A DNA stretch of 26,589 bases from an uncultured Acidaminococcus sp. GTDB lineage: Bacteria; Bacillota; Negativicutes; Acidaminococcales; Acidaminococcaceae. The position numbers and the translations under genes are program-made. A model generated the notes under the pieces. It was not told the DNA's origin and made no database searches. It saw only the letters and a program-made list of their open reading frames with translations. Shown here piece by piece: positions 7,522 to 16,300 of the stretch (position 1 is its first letter; every line of letters starts with the position of its first letter). The stretch lies in assembly GCA_900538365.1 (NCBI GenBank), contig UPXT01000026.1:1-26589 (forward strand), in the 5' to 3' direction.

Positions 7522-7956
7522 GCGTATGGCGGAAACTTTTCGGCAGATGGATGGAAGTTTCAAGAGGAGTCCTTTCTTATGGGGAAAGCTTGGCTCCTTG
7601 AGGGTTTCAGCCTTAATGCGGCCCTAACCACTATGGCGCTTTTTTAAGAACAATCAACGAAAAACTCGATGATAGGAGAGCCTTTTTCATAGAAATGATC
7701 AAGGATGTTGTCAAATCCGAGGCTCCTATTGTAAAATAAAAAGGCTTGCTGCACACTCATCCTGTGCGGACTCAATACGCATGTGTAAAATGCTGGAACA
7801 AAAATGCGCAGAAAAGCCATCTATCCCAGGAGAATCCTCATCCATCCCTAGGAGTGCGTCTTACTTGGCCGCTTCGGACAGGACTTTTTTGCCTGTCAAA
7901 CAAGGGAACTTCCTGCGCTTCACAGTCTTTTCCCATTTTTGTCATAAAGAATTTAT
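7522..7956. other. ORF-poor intergenic region with hairpins
   Basis: About 435 bases without a supported gene. A 94-codon + ORF (7746-8030) has no ribosome binding site and runs through the next promoter, so I do not accept it. Hairpins: 7672-7729 (ATAGGAG-A-GCCT with AGGCTCCTAT, inner GGAT/ATCC at 7703-7718), about 7750-7768 (GCACA/TGTGC) and 7878-7899 (GACAGG/CCTGTC). A GC-rich hairpin followed by TTTTTT ends near 7646. It may hold a small RNA or decayed sequence; nothing is recognisable. Confidence 0.4.
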
Positions 7957-7985
7957 TTGTTCTTTCGACTTTCACGCTGTATAAT
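7957..7985 (+). promoter_or_regulatory. Promoter of the two-component operon
   Basis: TTGTTC (-35, 7957-7962) and a perfect TATAAT (-10, 7980-7985) have a 17-base spacer. The leader then holds a small hairpin, CCCTCC (8016-8021) with GGGAGG (8031-8036), ahead of the AAGGAAGG ribosome binding site of the response regulator. Confidence 0.7.
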
Positions 7986-8063
7986 GAAGCAAGTGGTATA
8001 TCCAATTTGCATGGACCCTCCTTAGTTTGAGGGAGGATTCTGTTAAGGAAGGTTGTTATAACT

Positions 8064-8762
8064 ATGGAAAGACAACAGACCATACTGATTGCTGATGATG
8101 AGGCACAGATTCGAGAGATCTTGAGCCTTTATTTTAAAAAAGAAGGCTTCAAGGTCATTGAAGCGGCCGATGGGGCGGAAGCACTGGTGCAGATCCAGGC
8201 GGGCAAGCCGGATATCATCCTTCTTGATATCATGATGCCTGTCCTCGATGGTTTTGAAGTCTGCAAACAGGTCCGTAAGATTTCCGATGTGCCAATCATC
8301 ATGTTGACCGCCAAGGATTTTGATGATGACCGGATCTTGGGTCTGGAGATGGGGGCCGATGATTACATCGCAAAGCCCTTCAATACCCGCGAAGTTGTCG
8401 CCCGTGTGAAGGCTGTCCTGCGCCGCAGCAGTCAGTTTCTCCAATCCCAGAACAAGCAAGTCCTTGAATATCCAGATCTCATGATCAACTTAAGTGAATA
8501 TCGTGTCGTTGCCTTTGGCCGGGAGGTGACCTTTACGGCAAAGGAGATGGAGCTTCTGTGGTGCCTTGCCTCAAACCCTGGCATAGTCTTTTCACGCAAC
8601 CAGCTTCTGGAAAAGATTTGGGGATATACGTATTACGGAGATACCCGCACGGTTGATACGCATATTAAGCGCGTTCGTCATAAATTGGATATTCCCAAGG
8701 ATGCGAAATGGGATATTGTGACCGTTTGGGGCGTTGGGTATAAGTTTGAGGTCAAGAAGTGA
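8064..8762 (+). CDS. OmpR/PhoB-family response regulator
   Basis: This 232-residue DNA-binding regulator has an N-terminal receiver domain and a C-terminal winged helix. The receiver shows the acidic pair Asp11-Asp12, the phosphoacceptor Asp55 in LLDIMMP, Thr82 in MLTAK and Lys104 in AKPF. The effector domain (about 135-230) ends with the typical RTVDTHIKRVRHKL recognition helix and VWGVGYKF wing. The stop overlaps the kinase start by four bases (GTGA), so it is cotranslated with its partner. The family includes PhoB/WalR/VanR-type regulators, and the targets cannot be read from this sequence. The adjacent VanX-like gene suggests control of envelope functions, which is an inference. Confidence 0.93.
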   Translation: MERQQTILIADDEAQIREILSLYFKKEGFKVIEAADGAEALVQIQAGKPDIILLDIMMPVLDGFEVCKQVRKISDVPIIMLTAKDFDDDRILGLEMGADDYIAKPFNTREVVARVKAVLRRSSQFLQSQNKQVLEYPDLMINLSEYRVVAFGREVTFTAKEMELLWCLASNPGIVFSRNQLLEKIWGYTYYGDTRTVDTHIKRVRHKLDIPKDAKWDIVTVWGVGYKFEVKK

Positions 8763-10432
8763 AAAAGTCATTAAGTACGAGGCTCATGTATAGCTACATG
8801 GGCCTTATTGTCATTATCATCATTGGGATTTCAGTTGGTCTTTCCTATTTGATTACAGATTATTTTTTCCGTACAAAAGAGACGGAACTGAACCAAAAAG
8901 GGGGAGAGGTCGCCCTTATTGTTCGCTATTTGAATGGATCAGGGGCGTCGTCTGCCATGTTGAGCCAATACCTTACGAGTGTGGATCAACTGATTGGCGC
9001 GCGGATTTGGGTCTTTGATTCCAATTACCGCCTCATCAATGCTTCTGAAACCATGCGGGATAGGGAAAAAGATCTTCGTGCCGCCCACGAAACGACGAAT
9101 GCCGGCGCCAATGACCCTTCCACCTTCCGTAAGGAAAGCTCCGTAGAAGCCATCGATCAGCAGCTGCGTGAAGGCGGCCCCCTCAATGATAAAGTAAAAT
9201 CCATTCTCCCCAGTGTCTATGAACGCAACCGTGTGAATGCCCGGCTCTTTCATCCCTACTACAAAGAACAGGTGCTCTTGGTGGGACTTCCCATGGAAGA
9301 TTCACACCAGGATATTACAGGGGCTATTTTGCTGGCTGCCCCAATTGACGGGCTGAACCGTGTCCTGCGCGATATCTACATCTACACGATCATTGTCGGT
9401 ATTGCTGCCCTTGTCATCAGTGTCATCATTGTGTCTGGTCTCACGCGGCGCCTTGTGCGTCCCCTTGTGGATATGAAAAACAGCGCCAAGGCCATTGCTT
9501 CCGGTGATTATTCCCTGAAAGTTGTTGTTGATGGGGAGGACGAGGTGGCCGATTTGGGCCGTTCCCTAAATTCCTTGGGCCGCGACTTGGAACAATTTGT
9601 CCTTAAGACCAATAAGATGGAAAAACTGCGTCGGGACTTTGTGGCCAATGTTTCCCATGAACTGCGCATGCCAATTACCATCATTCAAGGATACAATCAG
9701 GCTATCCTCGATGGGACGGTCACAGATCCGGAAGATATAAAAAAATACAGGAAATTGATTGATAATGAAACCCAGCGCCTGGAACGGCTGATCAATGAAC
9801 TGCTTGAAATCAGCCGTCTCCAACGCAAGGAAAATGAAGAAATGGAACCTGTGCCGCTAGGTGAAATTACGGAAAATGTCGTGAGCATGATGGAGGTTCG
9901 GGCCAAAAAGCGGGACATCCGGCTCGAACGCTACATTGATGACAATCTCATGGTCATGGGCAACGGGGACCGGCTTTTCCGGCTTGTAATGATCTTAGGG
10001 GATAATGCTATGAAGTATTCCCCCGATTCATCGTCCATCGTCTTTCAAGTCCTTCCCAGCCGTAGCGGAGGCGCTGTGCTAACGGTGACAGACCATGGGT
10101 TTGGGATTCCTAAGGAGGACCTCCCCTACATCTGGGAACGTTTCTACAAGGTGGATAAGTCCCACTCACGCCATATTCCGGGAACCGGACTGGGCCTTGC
10201 CATCGCAAAAGAAATCATTCGTATCCATAAGGCCAAGGTCCAGGTCCAAAGCGAAGTGGGGAAGGGGACGACCTTCATGATCACATTCCCTCCTACCAAA
10301 ATGAAAAGCAAAATGGGGAAGGAACATGTGGCAGAAGTTGTAGAGCCGGTTGTGCCTCTTTCTGATGAAGACCCCGTAGAGCCGGTTGTGCCTCTTTCTG
10401 ATGAAGACCCTGTAGAGCCGGAAGGAAAGTGA
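8759..10432 (+). CDS. Sensor histidine kinase with HAMP domain
   Basis: This 557-residue membrane kinase is probably the partner of the response regulator it overlaps. TM1 is about residues 10-36, an extracellular sensor of about 165 residues follows (containing ARIWVFDSNYRLINAS, PAS/Cache-like), and TM2 is about 206-228. Then come HAMP (to about 280), the H-box NVSHELRMP with His300, the N-box GDNAMKYSP (Asn416), DHGFG (Asp445), the F-box and GTGLGLAIAK. It starts with GTG at 8759, placed by the four-base overlap. Unusually, the C-terminus carries an acidic Pro-rich tail made from a 12-residue tandem repeat (EPVVPLSDEDPV). The signal sensed is unknown. Confidence 0.93.
   Translation: MKKSLSTRLMYSYMGLIVIIIIGISVGLSYLITDYFFRTKETELNQKGGEVALIVRYLNGSGASSAMLSQYLTSVDQLIGARIWVFDSNYRLINASETMRDREKDLRAAHETTNAGANDPSTFRKESSVEAIDQQLREGGPLNDKVKSILPSVYERNRVNARLFHPYYKEQVLLVGLPMEDSHQDITGAILLAAPIDGLNRVLRDIYIYTIIVGIAALVISVIIVSGLTRRLVRPLVDMKNSAKAIASGDYSLKVVVDGEDEVADLGRSLNSLGRDLEQFVLKTNKMEKLRRDFVANVSHELRMPITIIQGYNQAILDGTVTDPEDIKKYRKLIDNETQRLERLINELLEISRLQRKENEEMEPVPLGEITENVVSMMEVRAKKRDIRLERYIDDNLMVMGNGDRLFRLVMILGDNAMKYSPDSSSIVFQVLPSRSGGAVLTVTDHGFGIPKEDLPYIWERFYKVDKSHSRHIPGTGLGLAIAKEIIRIHKAKVQVQSEVGKGTTFMITFPPTKMKSKMGKEHVAEVVEPVVPLSDEDPVEPVVPLSDEDPVEPEGK
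10340..10421 (+). repeat. 36-bp in-frame tandem repeat in the kinase C-terminus
   Basis: Two full 36-base units (10340-10375 and 10376-10411) differ only at the last base (C/T) and are followed by the first 10 bases of a third (10412-10421). Each unit encodes VEPVVPLSDEDP. The near-identity points to recent duplication or slippage; a multiple of three keeps the frame. Confidence 0.92.
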
Positions 10433-10437
10433 TCTAT

Positions 10438-11742
10438 ATGAAAAAAGAACTTCTTACGCTGTTTTGTTGCTTTCTAGGGTTGTGGGAATCGGGAAATGTT
10501 CAGGCCGCAGCACCAGCTGCCGCAGCCCAACCGCCTGCTGTCCGGTATTACGGAAATGCCCATGAAACACTTGCCGTGGTGCCCCAAAAAAAAGGCTATG
10601 CCCTCTGCTATGCCATCCCCGGCGAAAATGGGACGCGCTGGAACCGATTTTATCTGGTCCCTGAGCGTAAGGACAGCTATGCCCTTCGCGAAGAAGGCCC
10701 TTTTGTCAAAGCTGACAGTGTGGTCCGGATTTCCTCTGATGGTTCCCAGCTTGCTGCGGGCCGTTATGTCTACCCAGCCATAACATATACGGGAAAGCCG
10801 CCTGATGAAGCCTTTCAGGAAGCCCCTTATGAGATGGCCCCTGATGAAGAGGCCCTGCTTGGGTATTATCATGGCGGAGGCGAGGTTCTCCTTGTCCGAG
10901 AAAATCAAGGAGAACTGGAACTTCTTTATGAGCTTGAAAAAAACGATCGGGACTTTACTAAAAGCAACGGCTTTGCCTTAATAAAGGATCATTATGATGC
11001 CTATAGGCTGGTGGAAAAAGGTCCCTATACAGATACGTCATCGCCCGTCCGCTTTGACCGAAATGGATCTGGGATGGGAATCAGCTTGCGCATAGGCAAT
11101 CGTTCCTACAGCCGAATTTTTACGCGAGGCGAAAATGGGAGGCCTGAGCGCATCAAACCGGTCATGACCCTGACGCAGGCTAGGGAAAAGGCCAAGACCC
11201 TTCCCATCCCCACAAAAATTACGGAAGAGAAGCTTGATCTTGTAAGCTTGAGAGATGTCGTTCCTGCGGCAAAACAGGACCTCCGCTACAGTACGGTGAA
11301 TAATCTATTTGGGGAAGCCATCGTGTCAAGCAAAAATGCAGAACTGAACAGTAAGGCTGCACAAGCTCTGGCCCGGGCGGAAAAGATCCTGGTTTCCAAA
11401 GGATATGGCCTCCTTATCTGGGAAGGCTACCGTTCGTATGAAGATTTCGCTGTGGCAAAGCTGCTCCTGGGCCCTTCTCGTGACAGCCTTCTGCCCCCTC
11501 TAAGTGAAGGTTATTCCCATAATACGGGGCGCAGCGTTGATGTCAGCCTCTATGACCTAGAAACGGGAAGCCCCATTAAGATGATCTCTGATTTTGATGA
11601 ACTGTCACCTGCTCAGTATCGGTCTTTTCCAGGGGGTACAGATCTTCAGCGCTATTTGCGCGGCCTTCTTGATGAAGCCATGACGCAGAGCGGCTTCAAG
11701 GGGAGCGAGATGGAATGGTGGCACTACGAATACAAAGGATAA
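10438..11742 (+). CDS. Secreted VanX-like D-Ala-D-Ala dipeptidase with duplicated N-terminal region
   Basis: This exported protein has about 434 residues. A Sec signal peptide (KELLTLFCCFLGLW, likely cut after NVQA, about residue 23) is followed by a region of about 220 residues, then a zinc peptidase domain of family M15D from about residue 268. Zinc and catalytic residues match VanX: SHNTGRSVDV (His361, Asp368) and EWWH (Glu426, His429), with the same spacing as VanX His116/Asp123 and Glu181/His184; the GYRSYEDF Arg is also present. VanX-type enzymes hydrolyse D-Ala-D-Ala. Export would suit recycling or remodelling of peptidoglycan-derived dipeptide rather than vancomycin resistance. The ATG at 10438 is preferred over GTG at 10429 for ribosome-site spacing. 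The gene directly follows the kinase, so it is probably in the same operon. Residues about 44-116 and 150-229 resemble each other. Confidence 0.85.
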   Translation: MKKELLTLFCCFLGLWESGNVQAAAPAAAAQPPAVRYYGNAHETLAVVPQKKGYALCYAIPGENGTRWNRFYLVPERKDSYALREEGPFVKADSVVRISSDGSQLAAGRYVYPAITYTGKPPDEAFQEAPYEMAPDEEALLGYYHGGGEVLLVRENQGELELLYELEKNDRDFTKSNGFALIKDHYDAYRLVEKGPYTDTSSPVRFDRNGSGMGISLRIGNRSYSRIFTRGENGRPERIKPVMTLTQAREKAKTLPIPTKITEEKLDLVSLRDVVPAAKQDLRYSTVNNLFGEAIVSSKNAELNSKAAQALARAEKILVSKGYGLLIWEGYRSYEDFAVAKLLLGPSRDSLLPPLSEGYSHNTGRSVDVSLYDLETGSPIKMISDFDELSPAQYRSFPGGTDLQRYLRGLLDEAMTQSGFKGSEMEWWHYEYKG

Positions 11743-11760
11743 AAATGTAACTCACAGCAT

Positions 11761-11798
11761 GCGGGACTTCTTCTTACAAAGAGGCCCCGCTCTTTTTT
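11761..11798 (+). terminator. Terminator after the VanX-like gene
   Basis: GCGGGACTTCTT pairs imperfectly with AAAGAGGCCCCGC and is followed by TCTTTTTTT. It closes the regulator-kinase-dipeptidase operon. Confidence 0.75.
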
Positions 11799-11838
11799 TA
11801 GGAATCATTTGAAAAGGCTGACGCCCAATCACAGAAAA

Positions 11839-11868
11839 TTGGTATTCCTTTCTTTTCTATGATAAAAT
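11839..11868 (+). promoter_or_regulatory. Promoter of ylbF-murB
   Basis: TTGGTA (-35, 11839-11844) and TAAAAT (-10, 11863-11868) are 18 bases apart, 35 bases before the ylbF-like start. Confidence 0.5.
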
Positions 11869-11902
11869 AAGGAACATAACCCAAAAAAGGAGGAGAAATC
11901 CC

Positions 11903-12238
11903 ATGAACGTATATGATCAAATGAATCACGTGTGTGAAGCAATCCGCGATTCCCACGAATATAAAAAGATGCAGGAAGTCAAACCGAAGCTTGCGGCCGA
12001 TAAGGACGCAGAATCCATGGTCAAGGACTTCCTCAAACAGAAGTCCGAAATTGAACTTGCCCAGTACCAGGGAAAGAAACCGGACGAAGCGCAGGTTCAA
12101 AAGATGCAGAAACTTTATGAAATGCTGCAGCTGAATCCCGTTGCCAGCGAATACATCCAAAATTATATCCGCTTCCAGATGATGCTGGGTGACCTTTCCA
12201 AGGCTTTCAGCGATACCATCAAGGAAGCTGTCGAATGA
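11903..12238 (+). CDS. YlbF/YmcA-family protein
   Basis: This 111-residue, almost wholly helical cytoplasmic protein belongs to the YlbF/YmcA/YheA (UPF0342-like) group of Bacillota. Visible features are a charged N-terminal helix, the central DFLKQKSEIELAQYQGKK segment, and LNPVASEYIQNYIRFQMMLGDL near the end, typical of this family. In Bacillus subtilis YlbF and YmcA, with YaaT, affect RNA processing and development. A function here cannot be inherited from that. The ribosome binding site AAAGGAGGAG is excellent. The stop overlaps the murB start (ATGA), so expression of the two is coupled. Confidence 0.85.
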   Translation: MNVYDQMNHVCEAIRDSHEYKKMQEVKPKLAADKDAESMVKDFLKQKSEIELAQYQGKKPDEAQVQKMQKLYEMLQLNPVASEYIQNYIRFQMMLGDLSKAFSDTIKEAVE

Positions 12239-13170
12239 TGGACCTTGATGCCCTTTGCGCATACGCAAAGGTGCATTTTCCTCGTTCAGTGCGGATCCAG
12301 GAACCCATGAAGGACCATACAACCTTTGCCATTGGCGGACCGGCCGACCTTTTTGTGACGGTGCGGGAGCCCGAAGCCCTGCAGGCCCTCCTGCAGGAGG
12401 CACGGCGCTGTGACGTGCCCTATCTCATTTTGGGAAAGGGGTCCAATATGCTCGTTCGTGATGGCGGCATTCGCAGTCTAGTCGTTCATTTGGATGAAGA
12501 GGGCGCCCTTTCTGTCACCGGTCATGAGCTGCGTGCTGCTGGCGGCGTCCCCCTTTCTAAAGTTTCCAAGCTTGCAGCGGACCATGGCCTGGGCGGCCTT
12601 ACTTTTGCCATCGGCATTCCCGGCAGCCTTGGTGGTGCCGTGCTCATGAATGCCGGTGCCTATGGTGGAGAAATGAGCGATGTCATCAAGGAAGTGACCT
12701 TCCTTGATGAAAACCTGAACTTTCAAACCGCAGCGGCTACGGACCTTTCTTACAGTTACCGTCATTCCTATTTCATGGACCATCCCGGCTGCGTCATCGT
12801 TGAAGCGATTATGGAGCTGCGGCCCCAGGCACCCTGTGAAATCAAGGCAGAAATGGCGGACTTTACAAAACGCCGTAAGGAAAAGCAGCCCTTGGAATAT
12901 CCCAGTGCGGGAAGCACATTTAAACGTCCGCCCGGTCACTACACGGGCCCTCTTATTCGGCAGGCAGGTCTTGCCGGCCTTGTCATGGGCGGCGCCCAAG
13001 TGAGCAAAAAGCATACGGGCTTTGTCATCAATCGTGAGGAGGCAACTGCGCGCGACGTGCTGCGCCTCATCAAAACCATTCAAAATAAGGTCAGGAGCCA
13101 GCACGGCGTCCTTCTAGAACCGGAAGTCAGGATCATCGGGGAAGACATGGACAAAAGGCGGGGGAGCTGA
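12235..13170 (+). CDS. murB: UDP-N-acetylenolpyruvoylglucosamine reductase
   Basis: This 311-residue cytoplasmic FAD enzyme reduces UDP-GlcNAc-enolpyruvate to UDP-MurNAc, the second committed step of peptidoglycan synthesis. The FAD-binding region contains HTTFAIGGPADLF, LGKGSNMLVRDGG and IPGSLGGAVLMNAGAYG. SYRHSYF and the catalytic Ser loop in PSAGSTFKRP are followed by the final Glu in LLEPEVRIIG. The arrangement fits the MurB type IIb group. The start is the ATG at 12235 overlapping the ylbF-like stop, or the next ATG at 12238. No other mur genes are adjacent. Identification is firm. Confidence 0.95.
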   Translation: MMDLDALCAYAKVHFPRSVRIQEPMKDHTTFAIGGPADLFVTVREPEALQALLQEARRCDVPYLILGKGSNMLVRDGGIRSLVVHLDEEGALSVTGHELRAAGGVPLSKVSKLAADHGLGGLTFAIGIPGSLGGAVLMNAGAYGGEMSDVIKEVTFLDENLNFQTAAATDLSYSYRHSYFMDHPGCVIVEAIMELRPQAPCEIKAEMADFTKRRKEKQPLEYPSAGSTFKRPPGHYTGPLIRQAGLAGLVMGGAQVSKKHTGFVINREEATARDVLRLIKTIQNKVRSQHGVLLEPEVRIIGEDMDKRRGS

Positions 13171-13176
13171 CAGCCT

Positions 13177-13214
13177 AAAGGACTTTTCCTTCAGTGAGGA
13201 AAAGTCCTTTGTGT
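13177..13214 (+). terminator. Hairpin terminator after murB
   Basis: AAAGGACTTTTCC (13177-13189) and GGAAAAGTCCTTT (13198-13210) form a perfect 13-base stem with an 8-base loop. The T-run is within the stem and continues only as GTGTT. Confidence 0.75.
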
Positions 13215-13264
13215 TATGGATACTTGATTACTGGGGTAATTTTCACCCTGTGATACGGATTATA

Positions 13265-13293
13265 TTGAACTTTTGTTCCGCTTCCGTCATAAT
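13265..13293 (+). promoter_or_regulatory. Promoter of addBA
   Basis: TTGAAC (-35, 13265-13270) and CATAAT (-10, 13288-13293) have a 17-base spacer and lie 43 bases before the addB start. No LexA box is evident. Confidence 0.65.
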
Positions 13294-13336
13294 AGAACAA
13301 GAAGCCAAAGAAAAGAATCTTGGCAAAGGAGGAACC

Positions 13337-16300
13337 ATGGAAAAAACCTTGTGGATCACGGGCCTCGGGGAGACCATGCGGCAGGACTTTCTGAAAGAAG
13401 CGGCACAGTACCCTTATGGAAAAGCCCTTTTTCTTGTGCCAAACCTGTATTTTAGAAACTTGGTCCGGCGCTATGGCGTCATCAAGACGAGTACCATCGA
13501 TGCCCTGCCGCGGGAAATCCTGCGGTTAAACGGACGGGAAAATGAACGGATGCTGGTTTCCCGAGATACGCAGGCACGTATTGCATCGGAAGCCATTGAG
13601 TATCTTGCCGGAAAGGATCTCTTGCCTTATTTTAAGTCCCTTGCCGATAAAAAAGGATTCCGTGACAGTGTCGTCCAGCTGTTGACGGAACTTGAAACGT
13701 GTCATGTGACGGGTGAAGAGTTCAAGAACGCTGTCCTTTCCTGGAACCGTGAGGCAAAGCGGGGCGGGGAAAAGGATAAGGAAATTGCCCTCATCCTTTC
13801 TGCTTATGAAGCCCTCATGAATGAACGCCAGCTCTGCGACCTGAATGGCCTCTATGACAAAGCCCTTGACGTGCTGCAAGATTCAGAGGCTATCATCACT
13901 TGGGAAAAACTGTATTTCAGTGAATTCAACGAACTGACGGGACTCCAGATGGCCCTTGTAAAAGCCTTGGGGAAACGAGTTTCCATTTCTTTTGGCCTGT
14001 TTTATGATGAGTCGCGGCCTGATTTATCGGAGGCAACGCGAAAACTTGAAGAAGATCTCTTGGGCGATGGCTATGAAAAGAAACTTGCACCGAAAAAAAT
14101 GAGCCGTCCTGAGGACCTTGCTTATTTTGCTGACACGTTTCCCAAAGGAAGGGACGATGCCGTGGCTGCACGGCATATCTATCTGGGGGAAGCGTCCAGT
14201 GTTGACAGCGAAATCAAGATGGTCCTAACAGACGTCAAGAAAAAGCTTAAAAGCGGCGTAGCGCCCCATGAGATCCTTCTTCTTGTGCGAAATCTCAATG
14301 ACTATCAGGGCCTTGGCCGGTACATGGAAGAATACGGTCTCCTGTCAACCCTTGCAGACGTGACGGACCTTGCCGGTCAGCCTTTGCCCCTTTTCCTTAC
14401 AAAACTCTGGGAAGCGGCTCTTGTACGGGACGATACGGCACCTCTTCTGGCTCTCATGAAGACAACGCTCATGCAGGAGCTTTTCCATGTGGACCGGGCC
14501 TCCGTAAGCCGCCTTGTGGAGGAAAGCTATATCGAGTCACCGAGTTTTCTTTTGGAACGTATTTGCCATCTTACCGGCGTTTTGGACCTAATGCCTCTTT
14601 TTGAAGGGCTCCAGACGCCAAAGAACTGTACACAGTGGCGGGATTATATTGACGAAAGACTCACGGAATGGGACCTTGTGCGGACTTTTGGCAGGCTTCA
14701 TCAGGAGGGAAAAGTGACCCTTTCGGAAGTAAAGATCATGGCCCAGTCCCAGGATTTTGTCAGGGCCTTTTTTGACCGTCTCGAAGCTCTTTTTGAAGCT
14801 GTCGGCAGCAAGAATCTCCCCATCGGATTGGGTGACATCCTTTCTTACTGGAAGGAAGCCCTCATTGGCACAGCTGTGACGCTGACGCCGGGTCATGAAG
14901 AAGGCATCCGTATTATGGAAGCTTCCGATATCCAAGGCGTTCCTTATCCTTATGTCTATATCCTGGGCGTAAGGGATGGGCTTTTTCCAGCCATTTCTCG
15001 GGAAAGCTGGCTCTACAGCGATGAGGAACGGACGGAGCTTGCTGCCCTTGATATTCCCTTGAGTACGTCTGTACGGCGCCTTGCCCGGGACCGCTTTTTC
15101 TTTGCTTCGGCCGTGAGTCTTGCCGAAAAGGAGGTTCATCTTTCTTGGTTTGCTGACGATGAAGGCGGCGCAAGCTACTACATTGAGCGGCTGCGGCACT
15201 TTTTCATGCCTCACGCCCTTCCTTTTGAGACATATCACACAGATGTCCATGACTGTTACAGTGAGACCCAAATGGTACGCTATCTCATGGAAGCAGAAAC
15301 TCTGGGTGAAAAGGAAGCGGCCTATCTTGCCAATCATATCGATCCTGAGATCCCTCAGCGGGCCCTGAAAGAAAAGAAGCGTTTTGCCATAAAGAGCCTT
15401 TATAACGGCTATCTGGGACCGCAGGAAGAAACGCTCCATCTTTCCGCGTCCCAGCTTGACGGGTTTCTCACGTGTCCTTTTATGCACTTATTTACTCATA
15501 TTTGGAAACTTGAAGTAAAAGAAGCAAAGACCGCATTCCCCACACCGGACGTTGTGGGAAACCTGATCCATCTGACGCTTTCCCGCTTCATGGGGCATCA
15601 TTTAGGTGAACCGCTCTTCACAAAGGAGCTGGATACGCTGTGGCAGGAACTGGAGAGGGAGTATCAAACTACTTATGCCGAAATGGAACAGAAAGGGGAT
15701 ATTCCCCGGTCCCGCTACTCGGACCACATTCGAAAAAGCTATGAAGCGTGGCTGAAGCGTTGGCTCCGCATGGAAGTGGACTATGAGGAAAAGAGCTCTA
15801 CTGGTCTTACGGCTTGTGCCGTAGAAAAGGCCTTTGGCCGCAAAGGTGCGGCTTGGCCTCCTTATGACCTTACGGTGGATGGCAAGAAAGTCTATCTTTC
15901 CGGCCAGATCGATCGCATTGACCGCAGTGAATCGGGCTACCTCATCATGGACTATAAAACGGGCGGGCGGCCGACAACGACTCGTATGGATGAAGGCAAA
16001 GCGGTCCAGTTGCCGATTTACATCAAAGTCCTCGAACGTAATCTGGGCCTCATTCCCCAACAGATCTTCGGTGCCATTTATGGCGATATCAGAACAGGCC
16101 GCCGTGTGGGCGGTATTTGGTCGAGCTTGGGTAAAGCGGCCAAAGAGGCACCTAAGAGCGTACGCGGAAAGGATATGGAAGATGTTCTTAAGATTTCAGA
16201 AGACGCCATCGCTGCTGCTGTCCGGCGCATGAGAAGCGGTGACTTTGCCGCCGAGCCTTATCATGGAAAATGCCCGGACTACTGTCCGGCCCGTGACATT

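Noticed and set aside
3162..7882. Shared decamer CCTGTCCGAA (3162-3171) and its complement (7873-7882) as evidence that the two gene-free regions are copies of one repeat
   Set aside because: A single 10-base match is expected by chance at this scale, and the flanking sequence does not align.
7746..8030. 94-codon + ORF before the response regulator
   Set aside because: No ribosome site, crosses the promoter at 7957-7985, and composition is not protein-like.
10438..11742. Vancomycin resistance (VanX) call
   Set aside because: Zinc-site residues match VanX, but no vanH or vanA-like ligase is present and the protein is exported, so a resistance function is not supported.
13211..13336. Longer N-terminus for AddB
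   Set aside because: The extra 42 codons overlap the murB terminator and the promoter at 13265-13293; the ATG at 13337 has an excellent ribosome site.
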